Made by a program: the position numbers and the translations under genes | Notes under the pieces: generated by a model | Seen by the model: only the letters and a program-made list of their open reading frames with translations | Told to the model about the DNA's origin: nothing | Database searches by the model: none | In this document: positions 55,990 to 64,000 of the stretch, in pieces | Layout: the number at the start of each line of letters is the position of its first letter | Numbering within the stretch: position 1 is the first letter of the stretch | NCBI RefSeq assembly: GCF_018986915.1 | Contig: NZ_CP076723.1 | Coordinates: 3,071,501-3,135,500 of the forward strand | Direction of reading: 5' to 3' | DNA length: 64,000 nucleotides | DNA from: Geomonas oryzisoli | Lineage (GTDB): Bacteria; Desulfobacterota; Desulfuromonadia; Geobacterales; Geobacteraceae

Positions 55990-57711
55990 CTACTCCACAA
56001 AGGTGACACGGTTGATCTCCTTGATTGTCGTCTCACCGGCGAGCACCTTGGCCACGGCCGATTCCCTGAGGAACATGGTCCCCGCGGCCTTGGCGGCCTT
56101 TTTCAGGGCGGCGATGGGGGCCTTGGAGATGATCAGCTCGCGGATCTCGTCGTTGAGATCGAGGAGTTCCACGATGGCGGACCTGCCCCGGTAGCCGGTG
56201 CCGTTGCAGTCGTCACAGCCGCGGGCCTCGTACAGGGTGAGGCCGCGGGTCCGCTCCGGGTCTATGGCAGACTCGCGCAGCTCATCGTCGGAAACGGTGA
56301 CCGCCTTCTTGCAGGAAGGGCAGATCTTGCGCACCAGGCGCTGCGCCATGACGCAGTTGAGGCAGGCGACGAAGTTGTAGGGATCGATCCCCATGTGGGT
56401 GAAGCGCCCGATCACGTCGAAGACGTTGTTGGCGTGCACGGTGGTGAACACCAGGTGACCGGTCAGCGCCGACTGCACGGCGATCTGGGCTGTTTCCGAG
56501 TCACGGATCTCGCCGACCATGATCTTGTCCGGGTCGTGACGAAGCACGGAGCGCAGGCCGCGGGCGAAGGTAAGCCCCTTCTTCTCGTTGACCGGGATCT
56601 GCGTGATGCCGGAGAGGACGTACTCGACCGGGTCCTCGATGGTGATGATCTTTTCGAGCCCGGTGTGGATCTCGGTGAGCGCGCCGTAGAGCGTGGTGGT
56701 CTTGCCGGAGCCGGTGGGGCCGGTGACCAGCACCATGCCGTAGGGTTCCTTGATCATCTTCCTGAAGCGCTTGATCTCGTGGGAGGCCATGCCGAGCGTC
56801 TCCAGGGTGAGCCCCCTGAGGTCGCTGGCAATGCTCTCCTTGTCCAGAATACGGATGACCGCGTCCTCGCCGAAGGCGCTTGGCATGATGGATACGCGGA
56901 AGTCGATGGACTTGGCGCCGATCCTGACCTTGAACCGGCCGTCCTGCGGGATGCGCCGCTCCGAGATGTCCAGCTCGCTCATGACCTTCAGCCTGGAGAT
57001 GAGCGGCCCCTGGAAGTGGTTGTCGATGGGGTCGGTCGCCTTGTAGAGCACGCCGTCGATACGGTACTTGATGATTACCCCTTCCTGCGCCGTCTCGATA
57101 TGGATATCGGAGGCGCGCCGGGTGAGGGCATCCAGGATGGTGGAGTTGACCAGCTTGATGATGGGACTGGTGTCGGCGGAGACGTTCTCGACGGAGAGGA
57201 TCTCCTCACCTTTCTCGGTCTCGGTCACCAGTTGCAGCATGAAGTCTTCCGAGACTTCCTTGAGCACGCGGCTGGTCCCCTCGCCCCGCTTGAGAAGCTG
57301 GGAGATCTCTGATTCGGCCGCGACCTTGAAGGTGAGGGGCCGCTCCAGGAGCAAAGAGATCTCGTCGAGTTGCAGCACCGCGGTGGGGTCGGCAATGGCG
57401 ACCACCAGGAGGTCACCCAGCAGTTCCAGGGGCACGAAGTGGTACCGGAACATCACCTCGGGGGGGACCACGTTGAACAGCGACTCGTCCGGGCGCGCGC
57501 CCTTGAGGTCGACGAACTCCATGCTGAACTGCTGCGCCAGGGCCTGCGCCAGCACCATGTCATTGATCAGCCCGTCGGCGATACAGATGGCGCCCAGGCG
57601 CTCTTTGGTGCTCTGTTGCTTGTCCAGTGCATAGGCGAGCTGGTCGTTGGTCAGCTCACCCTGTTCCAGGAGGATGTCGCCCAGCCTTTGTCTTTTGAAC
57701 GGCTTCAGCAT
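55990..57711 (-). CDS. gspE: Type II secretion/type IV pilus assembly ATPase (GspE/PilB)
   Basis: 573 residues. N1 and N2 domains (about 1-150; RQRLGDILLEQGELTNDQLA) are followed by the ATPase core: Walker A VTGPTGSGKTTTLYGALTEI, Asp box TIEDPVEYVLSGITQIPVNE, Walker B RHDPDKIMVGEIRDSETAQI, His box. A tetracysteine zinc motif CPSCKK ... CDDCNGTGYRGR (about 470-515) is present. It powers pseudopilus assembly. It lies 7 nt downstream of gspF in an uninterrupted operon. GspE and PilB cannot be separated by motif; the pseudopilin and secretin context favours secretion. Confidence 0.94.
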   Translation of the reverse strand: MLKPFKRQRLGDILLEQGELTNDQLAYALDKQQSTKERLGAICIADGLINDMVLAQALAQQFSMEFVDLKGARPDESLFNVVPPEVMFRYHFVPLELLGDLLVVAIADPTAVLQLDEISLLLERPLTFKVAAESEISQLLKRGEGTSRVLKEVSEDFMLQLVTETEKGEEILSVENVSADTSPIIKLVNSTILDALTRRASDIHIETAQEGVIIKYRIDGVLYKATDPIDNHFQGPLISRLKVMSELDISERRIPQDGRFKVRIGAKSIDFRVSIMPSAFGEDAVIRILDKESIASDLRGLTLETLGMASHEIKRFRKMIKEPYGMVLVTGPTGSGKTTTLYGALTEIHTGLEKIITIEDPVEYVLSGITQIPVNEKKGLTFARGLRSVLRHDPDKIMVGEIRDSETAQIAVQSALTGHLVFTTVHANNVFDVIGRFTHMGIDPYNFVACLNCVMAQRLVRKICPSCKKAVTVSDDELRESAIDPERTRGLTLYEARGCDDCNGTGYRGRSAIVELLDLNDEIRELIISKAPIAALKKAAKAAGTMFLRESAVAKVLAGETTIKEINRVTFVE

Positions 57712-57718
57712 GTTCCCT

Positions 57719-58924
57719 CTAGCTGACGGTGCTGGCGATCTTGAAGATCGGCAGGTACATGGTGATGATGATGGTGCCGATGACCACCCCCATGACGATC
57801 ATGATGGCGGGTTCGATGGCGGAGGTCAGCACCTGCAGGCTCCTCTCGATCTCGTCCTCGAAGTAGTCCGAGATGTCCCCGAGCATCTCCTCGAGGGCGC
57901 CGGTGGTCTCGCCCACAGAGAGCATGCGCAGCGCAAGCGGCGGCAGCAGCTTCATGTTCTCCAGCGCCGTGGAGAGCTTGCTACCCTCCTCTACCCGGAG
58001 TACGGCCATGAGCAGGCCGCGCTCCAGCACCTTGTTGTTCAGGGTCCCCACCGACATCCGCATCGCTTCCACGATCGGGATGCCCGAGCCGAGGACCGTG
58101 GCCAGAGTCCGGGTAAATCCGGAAAGCGCGTAACGGACGACGACCGACCCGACCAAGGGGGTCTTGATCTTAAATCCGTCCACGGTGTAGCGCCCCGACT
58201 CGGTCTCCTTCCAGCGCCTGAAAACGGTCACCGCGCCGAAGATGAGTCCCACGAAGACCAGCAGGTAATGGCGCAGGAAACCGGTGAAATTGATCAGCAT
58301 CTGGGTCGGCACCGGCAGAGCGTTGCCCGAGTCGGCGTAGATCGTGCTGAAGGTCGGCACGACGTAAATCAGAAGCACGGTGACCGCAATGAAGGCTACC
58401 GAAACGAGGATGGCCGGGTAGAACATGGCACCGATGATCTTGCTTCGGAACCCTTCGGTCCTCTTCAAGAAGGCGATGTAGCGCCTGATGGTCTGCGGCA
58501 GGTCACCGGTGCGCTCGCCGGCGCGGATCGAGGCGATGTAGAGCTGCGGGAAAATCCGGGGATACTTCTCGAAGGCTGTCGACAGCGCCAGGCCTCCCTT
58601 GATGTCCTCCCTGACCGCGTTAAGAACCTCGGTGAGCTTCCCGGTCCCGGATTCCAGAACCGTGTCCAGCGCCTGGATGATGGGAAGGCCCGCCTTCAGG
58701 AGCACCAGCAGTTCCTGGTTGAAGAGCAGGAGGTCCTTGTTGCCGATCTTCTTGCGGCCGATGCCGGAGTCCAGCAGGAACTGGAACGGCTTCTTGCGCA
58801 CCTCGAAAACCACATATCCCTGTTCCTCCAGACTCTGACGCAGCAGAGCCTCACTGACAGAATCGAGTTCCTTGGTAAGGATTCGGCCGTCGGAGGACCC
58901 TATTTTACAGGTATAAACAGGCAT
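57719..58924 (-). CDS. gspF: Type II secretion inner-membrane platform protein (GspF/PilC)
   Basis: 401 residues with two GspF domains (about 65-190 and 268-395): LLLFNQELLVLLKAGLPIIQ and RMLSVGETTGALEEMLGDIS. Three TM helices (about 165-190, 215-238, 370-392). The N-terminus PVYTCKIGSSDGRILTKELD is typical. It is the polytopic platform on which pseudopilins assemble. First gene of the secretion operon; the upstream 73 nt (58925-58997) contain only weak promoter-like sequence, and a 61-aa membrane protein gene precedes. Confidence 0.94.
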   Translation of the reverse strand: MPVYTCKIGSSDGRILTKELDSVSEALLRQSLEEQGYVVFEVRKKPFQFLLDSGIGRKKIGNKDLLLFNQELLVLLKAGLPIIQALDTVLESGTGKLTEVLNAVREDIKGGLALSTAFEKYPRIFPQLYIASIRAGERTGDLPQTIRRYIAFLKRTEGFRSKIIGAMFYPAILVSVAFIAVTVLLIYVVPTFSTIYADSGNALPVPTQMLINFTGFLRHYLLVFVGLIFGAVTVFRRWKETESGRYTVDGFKIKTPLVGSVVVRYALSGFTRTLATVLGSGIPIVEAMRMSVGTLNNKVLERGLLMAVLRVEEGSKLSTALENMKLLPPLALRMLSVGETTGALEEMLGDISDYFEDEIERSLQVLTSAIEPAIMIVMGVVIGTIIITMYLPIFKIASTVS

Positions 58925-58997
58925 AAGAACTTATGAGTACCACAAATGTGAGAGAATTAAAACATCAAAAGGGGACCGGATTCTGTCTACAACAGCG

Positions 58998-59183
58998 TTA
59001 GGCCTGCATCATGCCAAGGACCCACACCACGAAGAACAGCAGCACCCCCGCCCCCCACCTCAGGGCCGCCTTGCCCTCGAAATGGTCCCGCGCCGGAAAG
59101 GCACGCAGGATGAAGAATATGGTGCAGATGACGAAGCCCCAGACCCCGGCCACGCAGACTATCGACCACAGCGTCGAGGCCAT
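58998..59183 (-). CDS. Small membrane protein, 61 aa
   Basis: Two TM helices (about 6-25, WSIVCVAGVWGFVICTIFFI; about 41-60, GAGVLLFFVVWVLGMMQA) with a short basic/aromatic loop RAFPARDHFEGKAALRW between them. Its ATG overlaps the stop of the upstream glycosyltransferase gene (TAATG), so translation is coupled. The close coupling suggests it serves the glycosyltransferase, perhaps as a membrane anchor, since that enzyme lacks its own TM domain. No family name is known to me. Confidence 0.7.
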   Translation of the reverse strand: MASTLWSIVCVAGVWGFVICTIFFILRAFPARDHFEGKAALRWGAGVLLFFVVWVLGMMQA

Positions 59184-59947
59184 TATCCCCTCCCCTTCGG
59201 GAGCACCGCACGCAGCAGCGACCCCAGCTTGAGCTTCCAGACCATGAGTACAGCCTCGCGCACGATCTTCTTGGACATCTTGGAGGTTCCGGCGTGGCGG
59301 TCTATGAAGATGATGGGGACCTCGCTGATGCGGAACCCTTTTTCCTTGAGGCGGTAGTTCATCTCAATCTGGAAGGAGTAGCCGTCCGAGCGGATGCTGG
59401 AGAGGTCGATCGCCTTGAGCGCCTCGGCGCGGAAGCATTTGAACCCGCTGGTGCAGTCGGAGATGGTGAGGCCGGTGATGACGCGGGTGTAGACGCTGGC
59501 AAAGTAGCTCAGCATGAGCCGGCGCAGCGGCCAGTTCACCACGCTGACGCCGTTCAGGTAGCGCGAGCCGATCACGAGGTCGGCCTGCCGGGTCTCCTCG
59601 AAGAAGTACGGGATCATAGCCGGGTCGTGGGAAAAATCGGCATCCATCTGCACCACCAGGTCGGCACCCATGGCAAGCGCCTTGGCGAACCCTTCACGGT
59701 AGGCGGAGCCGAGCCCGAGTTTGCCGCTGCGGTGCAGCACGGAGACCCGCCCCGTATCGGCAGCGAGGGCTTCCGCAAGGTCGCCGGTGCCGTCAGGTGA
59801 GTTATCGTCCACCACCAAGAGCTCGAGAGCGGGGCTTAGGGCCAGGACCTGCCTGACCAGTTTTTCCAGGTTGTCTCTTTCGTTGTAGGTGGGGATCACC
59901 ACGATAGGCTTGATGGGTTTCAAGGGGGGCTCGCTTTCCATGTTCAT
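59183..59947 (-). CDS. Polyprenol-phosphate mannosyl/glycosyltransferase (GT2, dolichol-phosphate mannose synthase type)
   Basis: 254 residues. GT-A fold motifs: VVIPTYNERDNLEKLVRQVL, LLVVDDNSPDGTGDLAEALA and VVQMDADFSHDP (DxD), then LVIGSRYLNGVSVVNWPLRR and CTSGFKCFRAEALKAIDL. This is the soluble Dpm1-like form without C-terminal TM helices. It makes a polyprenyl-phosphate sugar donor for envelope glycosylation; sugar identity is inferred only at family level. It overlaps the 61-aa membrane protein gene (TAATG). ATG 59947 or 59941 may be the start; no clear Shine-Dalgarno is present. Confidence 0.9.
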   Translation of the reverse strand: MNMESEPPLKPIKPIVVIPTYNERDNLEKLVRQVLALSPALELLVVDDNSPDGTGDLAEALAADTGRVSVLHRSGKLGLGSAYREGFAKALAMGADLVVQMDADFSHDPAMIPYFFEETRQADLVIGSRYLNGVSVVNWPLRRLMLSYFASVYTRVITGLTISDCTSGFKCFRAEALKAIDLSSIRSDGYSFQIEMNYRLKEKGFRISEVPIIFIDRHAGTSKMSKKIVREAVLMVWKLKLGSLLRAVLPKGRG

Positions 59948-60122
59948 TTAACGGCTAAAACCGCAAAATCAGGGGCCGGTTGGGGAGTTGACGTCCCCAA
60001 ACGGAACATCGGAGAGGATAAACGATTTTGATCTGGCAAGTCAAGCTAAAGGGATCGCGGCAAAAGCGGGATGGGCGGCAATCGGCGCAACGCCTCACCC
60101 TGCCGGGGGGAGGACAACGAGA

Positions 60123-60160
60123 AAAAGGAAAGGCCGCCTGATGTGGCGGCCTTTCCTTTT
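60123..60160 (-). terminator. Terminator of the tRNA-Asp/Val/Asp transcript
   Basis: A perfect 16-bp stem AAAAGGAAAGGCCGCC/GGCGGCCTTTCCTTTT (60123-60138 with 60145-60160) lies just after the last tRNA on the minus strand; the stem base supplies a U-tract. Confidence 0.75.
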
Positions 60161-60162
60161 GA

Positions 60163-60239
60163 TGGCGGGGTTGACGGGGCTCGAACCCGCGACTTCCAGC
60201 GTGACAGGCTGGCACTCTAACCGACTGAGCTACAACCCC
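60163..60239 (-). tRNA. tRNA-Asp (GUC), copy 1
   Basis: 77 nt including encoded CCA. Acceptor GGGGTTG/CAACCCC, D-loop region GTAGCTCAGTCGGTTAGAGT, anticodon loop CTGTCAC with anticodon GTC flanked by CCAGC/GCTGG, and T-arm GCGGGTTCGAGCCCCGT. Identical over its length to the copy at 60432-60508. Confidence 0.95.
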
Positions 60240-60304
60240 AACTTGTGAACCCGTTGGCGGCGGTTCGAGGTTCAGCGTTTGAACCTGAAGCCGGCAACGT
60301 GTTA

Positions 60305-60338
60305 GTTGGTAACGTTGAACGTAGAACGTTGAACGGTT
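60305..60338. repeat. Short-unit repeat (AACGTTGAACGTAGAACGTTGAACG)
   Basis: Units GTTGAAC, GTAGAAC, GTTGAAC in 9-nt steps, partly self-complementary (AACGTT), lie between tRNA-Asp copy 1 and tRNA-Val. Confidence 0.6.
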
Positions 60339-60345
60339 TTTCTAG

Positions 60346-60421
60346 TGGTGGGTGAAGAGGGGATCGAACCCCCGACATCCAGCTTGTAAGGCTGGCGCTC
60401 TCCCAGCTGAGCTATTCACCC
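60346..60421 (-). tRNA. tRNA-Val (UAC)
   Basis: 76 nt including CCA. Acceptor GGGTGAA/TTCACCC, D-arm TAGCTCAGCTGGGAGAGC, anticodon loop CTTACAA (anticodon TAC) flanked by CCAGC/GCTGG, T-arm GGGGGTTCGATCCCCTC. It lies between the two tRNA-Asp genes. Confidence 0.95.
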
Positions 60422-60431
60422 AAATTTTATA

Positions 60432-60508
60432 TGGCGGGGTTGACGGGGCTCGAACCCGCGACTTCCAGCGTGACAGGCTGGCACTCTAACCGACTGAGCT
60501 ACAACCCC
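60432..60508 (-). tRNA. tRNA-Asp (GUC), copy 2
   Basis: 77 nt including CCA, identical to the copy at 60163-60239: acceptor GGGGTTG/CAACCCC and anticodon loop CTGTCAC (GTC). It lies 10 nt from tRNA-Val and 38 nt downstream of the HU gene on the same strand, so it may be processed from a HU-tRNA transcript. Confidence 0.95.
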
Positions 60509-60546
60509 GCATCTACTACATCCCGAAACCGGGACTTTGTTACTTA

Positions 60547-60822
60547 TTAAGCGTTGATCAGTTCCTTCAGGGTGTTGCCCGGCTTGAATTTCGGAGCGGT
60601 GGAAGCCGCGATCTCGATCTTCTTACCGGTCTGCGGGTTCTGACCGGTGCGGGCGGCGCGCTCGGCGACGCTGAAGGTGCCGAAGCCGACCAGGGTTACC
60701 TTGTCGCCAGCGGCAAGACAGTTGGTGAGTGCGTCAAGAATTCCAGTCAGTGCCTTGTCTGCATCAACCTTGGTCAACTGTGCTTCTTCAGCAATGGCGC
60801 TTACCAGTTCTGCCTTGTTCAT
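60547..60822 (-). CDS. hup: HU-family DNA-binding protein
   Basis: 91 residues, exactly the HU size. It begins MNKAELVSAIAEEAQLTKVD; the DNA-binding arm VAERAARTGQNPQTGKKIEI (about 47-66) and the C-terminal KFKPGNTLKELINA are typical. The homodimeric nucleoid protein binds bent or nicked DNA. TTGACA-N18-TATATA lies upstream and AGGAGGAG just before the ATG. Located downstream of lon, as in E. coli (lon-hupB), which supports the HU assignment over IHF. Confidence 0.95.
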   Translation of the reverse strand: MNKAELVSAIAEEAQLTKVDADKALTGILDALTNCLAAGDKVTLVGFGTFSVAERAARTGQNPQTGKKIEIAASTAPKFKPGNTLKELINA

Positions 60823-60859
60823 TAGCTCCTCCTAGGGGTGCATCGCAAAGTGAAATGAG

Positions 60860-60889
60860 TATATACCAGAGGCTCGTTCCGACTGTCAA
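60860..60889 (-). promoter_or_regulatory. Sigma-70 promoter of hup
   Basis: Minus-strand TTGACA (60889-60884), an 18-bp spacer and TATATA (60865-60860), about 40 bp before the HU start codon. Confidence 0.6.
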
Positions 60890-60909
60890 CCCTTTTTCTA
60901 ATTTTTTTT

Positions 60910-63330
60910 CTAGTGCGGCACCACGGTGCTGTCACCGGCCGCCTGAGCTGCATCCGCATACAGAGCGGCTGCGGGGAGACCTACCGGCGCCAGCAGAGCG
61001 TGACCGAGCACCTCGTCCATGTGCGCCACCGGGTATACGGCAAGCCCGGCCAGGATCTCTTTCGGCACCTCGGCCAGGTCCTTCTCGTTCTCCTTGGGGA
61101 TCAAAACGGTGCGGATGCCGCCCCGCCCTGCCGCCAGAAGTTTCTCCTTCAGCCCCCCTATCGGGAGCACGGTGCCGCGCAGGGTCACCTCGCCGGTCAT
61201 GGCGACGTCGCGCCGCACCGGCCTCCTGGTCAGCGCCGAGGTGAGCGCGCAGGCCATGGCGATACCGGCCGACGGGCCGTCCTTGGGGATCGCCCCTTCC
61301 GGGACGTGGATGTGGATGTCGAGATGCTGGTAGAAGTCCTTGGCGAAGCCCAAGAGCTCGCCGCGGGAACGGACGTAGGTCATGGCGGCCTGCGCCGACT
61401 CCTGCATCACCTCGCCCAGCTTGCCCGTGACGGTGAGCTTCCCTTTGCCCGGCAGCGAGACCACCTCGATGTTGAGGAGCTCCCCACCCACCTCGGTCCA
61501 GGCCAGGCCGGTGACCAGGCCGATGGCGTCCTCCTGCCCCACCTCGCCGTACTTGTAGCGGGCAGGTCCCAGGTAGCCGGCGATCTGCTTGGGCTGCACC
61601 GTGCGGCGCACCTTCCCCCCTTCGGCGACGGCAAAGGCGATCTTGCGGCAGATCGAGCCGATCTCGCGCTCCAGGTTCCTCACCCCCGCCTCGCGGGTGT
61701 AACGGCGCACCAGCTCCAAAAGCGCCGCGTCCGTGAAGCTCACCCCCTTGCCGGCCAGCCCGTTGGCCTCGGCCTGTTTCGGGACCAGGTACTCGCGCGC
61801 GATGGCAAGCTTCTCGTGCTCGGTGTAGCCGTCCAGCCGCACCACCTCCATACGGTCCAAAAGCGGCCGCGGAATGGAGTGACTGGTGTTGGCCGTGGTG
61901 ATGAACATCACCTTGGAGAGGTCGTAGTCGAGGTCCAGGAAATGGTCGTTAAAGCAGGCATTCTGCTCCGGGTCGAGCACCTCGAGGAGCGCCGACGCCG
62001 GATCGCCCCGGAAGTCGGAGCTCATCTTGTCAATCTCGTCCAAAAGGAACACCGGGTTGGACGAGCCGCACTTCTTGAGCGACTGGATGATGCGCCCCGG
62101 CATGGCCCCGACGTAGGTGCGCCGGTGCCCGCGGATCTCCGCCTCGTCCCGCACCCCGCCCAGCGAGATCTTGACGAAGTCGCGGCCGGTGGCCTTCGCC
62201 ACCGAGCGCGCCAGCGAGGTCTTGCCCACGCCCGGAGGGCCGACCAGGCAGAGGATGGGGCCCTTCATGCCCGGCGCGAGTGCGTTCACCGCCAGGAACT
62301 CCAGTATCCTCAGCTTCACCTTCTCCAGGCCGTAGTGGTCACCGTCAAGACGGGCACGCGCCTCCCGGATGTCGCGGTTCTCCTCGGCGTAGGCGCCCCA
62401 GGGGAGTGCCAGCAGCCAGTCCACGTAGTTTCTCACCACGGCCGCCTCGGCGGACATGGGGGACATGAACTTCAGCTTCTTGATCTCCGCCTGCACCTTC
62501 TGCTTGGCCTCGGCCGACAGCGGCAGCTTGGCGGCCTTCGCCTCAAGACTGCGCAACTCCTGCTTGAACTCGTCCTTCCCCCCCAGTTCCTTCTGGATGG
62601 CACGGATCTGCTCGTTCAGATAATAATCCTTCTGGGTCTTCTCCATCTGCTTCTTGACGCGAGCGTGGATCTTCTTCTCGATCTGCAGGATCTCGATTTC
62701 CGCCCCCATCAGCGACAACAGGCGCTCCATGCGCCGGGCCGGCTGCACCGCCGCCAGGAGTTCCTGCTTCTGCGCCACCTTGAGGTTCAGGTGCGGCGCA
62801 ATGGTGTCGGCCAGGCGGGAAGCGTCGGCGATTCCCTGCACCGACTGCAGCACCTCGGCGGGTACCGAACTGTTCAGCTCGACGTAGTTCTCGAAGGAGG
62901 CCAGCACGCCGCGCTTGAGTGCCTCGACCTCGGTCAGGTTGGCGCTCTTCTCGGCGAGCGTTTCCACCTCGACCTCGAAGTAGTCGGTCCGGTCGCTGAA
63001 GGCGACGATGGAACCGCGCCTTTTCCCTTCCACCAGCACCTTCACGGTGCCGTCAGGTAACTTCAGGAGCTGGATCACCTGGCACAGGGTGCCGACCGTG
63101 TAGATGTCGCCCGCCTCGGGATCCTCGGTCTTGGCGTTTTTCTGGGTCGCGAGCAGGATCAGCTTGTCGTTCTGGGCCATGGCGGCCTCAAGAGCGAGCA
63201 CCGACTTCTCACGCCCCACAAACAGAGGTATCACCATGTGCGGGAAGATCACGATGTCCCGTAAAGGAAAGAGAGGGAACCTTTCCGGATTCCCTCTCTT
63301 TTTGCGTCTGCTGCTGGTTTCTTCAGTCAT
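60910..63330 (-). CDS. lon: ATP-dependent Lon protease
   Basis: 806 residues, LonA type. The N-terminal LAN domain (about 15-205; [20 protein letters not shown]) is followed by a coiled segment (about 210-310). The AAA+ module has Walker [17 protein letters not shown] and Walker [10 protein letters not shown], and the protease domain a Ser-Lys dyad, S687 in [12 protein letters not shown] and K728 in [11 protein letters not shown]. It degrades misfolded and regulatory proteins in the cytoplasm. It starts 9 nt after the clpX stop (AGGGA just upstream), so it is in a clpX-lon operon; the tail of about 25 residues after the domain is Ala-rich and variable. Confidence 0.97.
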   Translation of the reverse strand: MTEETSSRRKKRGNPERFPLFPLRDIVIFPHMVIPLFVGREKSVLALEAAMAQNDKLILLATQKNAKTEDPEAGDIYTVGTLCQVIQLLKLPDGTVKVLVEGKRRGSIVAFSDRTDYFEVEVETLAEKSANLTEVEALKRGVLASFENYVELNSSVPAEVLQSVQGIADASRLADTIAPHLNLKVAQKQELLAAVQPARRMERLLSLMGAEIEILQIEKKIHARVKKQMEKTQKDYYLNEQIRAIQKELGGKDEFKQELRSLEAKAAKLPLSAEAKQKVQAEIKKLKFMSPMSAEAAVVRNYVDWLLALPWGAYAEENRDIREARARLDGDHYGLEKVKLRILEFLAVNALAPGMKGPILCLVGPPGVGKTSLARSVAKATGRDFVKISLGGVRDEAEIRGHRRTYVGAMPGRIIQSLKKCGSSNPVFLLDEIDKMSSDFRGDPASALLEVLDPEQNACFNDHFLDLDYDLSKVMFITTANTSHSIPRPLLDRMEVVRLDGYTEHEKLAIAREYLVPKQAEANGLAGKGVSFTDAALLELVRRYTREAGVRNLEREIGSICRKIAFAVAEGGKVRRTVQPKQIAGYLGPARYKYGEVGQEDAIGLVTGLAWTEVGGELLNIEVVSLPGKGKLTVTGKLGEVMQESAQAAMTYVRSRGELLGFAKDFYQHLDIHIHVPEGAIPKDGPSAGIAMACALTSALTRRPVRRDVAMTGEVTLRGTVLPIGGLKEKLLAAGRGGIRTVLIPKENEKDLAEVPKEILAGLAVYPVAHMDEVLGHALLAPVGLPAAALYADAAQAAGDSTVVPH

Positions 63331-63339
63331 ATGTCCCTG

Positions 63340-64000
63340 TTAGGCGCTTTCGGCCACGTTCTCATAGACGATGATCGGTTTTTCCTTGCTGTAGATCACC
63401 TCTTCGCTGATCACCACCTCTTTCACCATGCTCTGGGACGGGATCTCATACATGATGTCGAGCATCGCGTTCTCCAGGATGGAACGCAGGCCGCGGGCGC
63501 CGGTCTTTCTCTTGAGCGCTTCGCGCGCGATGGCGATCAGGGAGCCGTCGGTGAACTTGAGCTTCACGTGCTCCATCTCGAACAGCTTCTGGTACTGCTT
63601 GATCAGCGCGTTCTTGGGCTCCTTGAGGATCTGGACCATGGCCTCCTCGTCCAGCTCGGAGAGCGAGGCGAGCATAGGGAGACGGCCCACGAACTCGGGG
63701 ATGAACCCGAACTTCAAGAGGTCCTCGGGGGTGACGCCGGCCAAAAGTTCACCGGCCTTCTTCTCGACCTTCTTCTTGACGTCGGCCCCGAAGCCCAGGG
63801 TCTTCACGCCGATCCTCTGCTGGATGATATTGTCCAGCCCAGGGAAGGCGCCGCCGCAGATGAAGAGGATGTTGGTGGTGTCCACCTTCAGGAACTCCTG
63901 CTGCGGGTGCTTGCGGCCGCCCTTGGGCGGGACGCTGGCGATGGTCCCCTCGATGATCTTCAAAAGCGCCTGCTGCACCCCTTCACCGGAAACGTCGCGG
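63340..64000 (-). CDS. clpX: ATP-dependent Clp protease ATP-binding subunit ClpX, C-terminal part (cut by window edge)
   Basis: About 220 residues are visible. Internal ClpX motifs: [20 protein letters not shown] with [13 protein letters not shown], the pore region [20 protein letters not shown] (after Walker B, outside the window), [14 protein letters not shown] (sensor/RKH-type loop) and [20 protein letters not shown]. It unfolds substrates for ClpP. The 5' part with the zinc domain and Walker A is beyond position 64000. It is followed after 9 nt by lon, the common clpP-clpX-lon arrangement. Confidence 0.96.
   Translation of the reverse strand, partial: RDVSGEGVQQALLKIIEGTIASVPPKGGRKHPQQEFLKVDTTNILFICGGAFPGLDNIIQQRIGVKTLGFGADVKKKVEKKAGELLAGVTPEDLLKFGFIPEFVGRLPMLASLSELDEEAMVQILKEPKNALIKQYQKLFEMEHVKLKFTDGSLIAIAREALKRKTGARGLRSILENAMLDIMYEIPSQSMVKEVVISEEVIYSKEKPIIVYENVAESA

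Overview
The window is a 64 kb stretch of a high-GC chromosome from a Geobacteraceae-type member of the Desulfuromonadota (Geobacter, Geomonas or Citrifermentans-like). The assignment rests on gene content and protein character: MaeB-type malic enzyme, AcnB, an EtfBA pair, an atypical type II secretion locus of the OxpG kind, GGDEF response regulators, and intergenic palindromic and heptad repeats. It is inference, since no 16S gene is present. Coding density is high and most genes lie on the minus strand. I see no prophage, insertion sequence, CRISPR array or rRNA operon; most of the window is ordinary core genome.

Layout. 1-4 kb (minus): EtfA (cut by the window edge) and EtfB with a strong promoter, two small conserved-looking proteins, a GGDEF response regulator, a 52-residue membrane protein and an RluA-family pseudouridine synthase. 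4.6-6.3 kb (plus): a MerR regulator and an endonuclease Q/PHP protein. 6.3-8.5 kb (minus): DsbC-like oxidoreductase, ROK sugar kinase, HIT hydrolase. 8.8-12.2 kb (plus): malic enzyme-PTA fusion and a TonB/TolA-like protein. 12.2-17.8 kb (minus): MoxR, DUF58, transglutaminase and TPR proteins. 17.9-19.0 kb: QueE and QueD. 19.2-23.2 kb: small membrane protein, TsaC, M29 aminopeptidase, dUTPase, M16 protease. 23.3-33.5 kb: one long translation and RNA-processing cluster, rimP-nusA-ylxR/L7Ae-infB-rbfA-nrnA-truB-rpsO-pnp, whose leader has the form of an attenuator. 33.9-38.5 kb (plus): ThrC, a HAD nucleotidase and PepF, with a remnant-like Fis-type HTH gene on the minus strand. 38.7-45.3 kb (minus): AcnB, FdhD, succinate-semialdehyde dehydrogenase and a secreted cohesin/half-dockerin protein.

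45.5-58.9 kb (minus) is the most distinctive region: GspF, GspE, PilM/N/O/P-like proteins, a lipoprotein secretin with a C-terminal cohesin domain and two pseudopilins, followed without an obvious break by FtsE, FtsX, an EnvC-like activator and a CtpA-type protease. The run joins a minimal secretion machine to peptidoglycan remodelling. 59-64 kb (minus) has a small membrane protein, a polyprenol-phosphate glycosyltransferase, tRNA-Asp/tRNA-Val/tRNA-Asp, HU, Lon and the 3' part of clpX.

Dispersed repeats are the other notable layer. Three unrelated palindromic GC-rich families (A: three copies; B: two; C: three) and three short-unit inverted repeats sit mainly between genes. One C copy lies inside the 3' end of ftsE and is translated. 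One A copy lies inside the infB-rbfA spacer.
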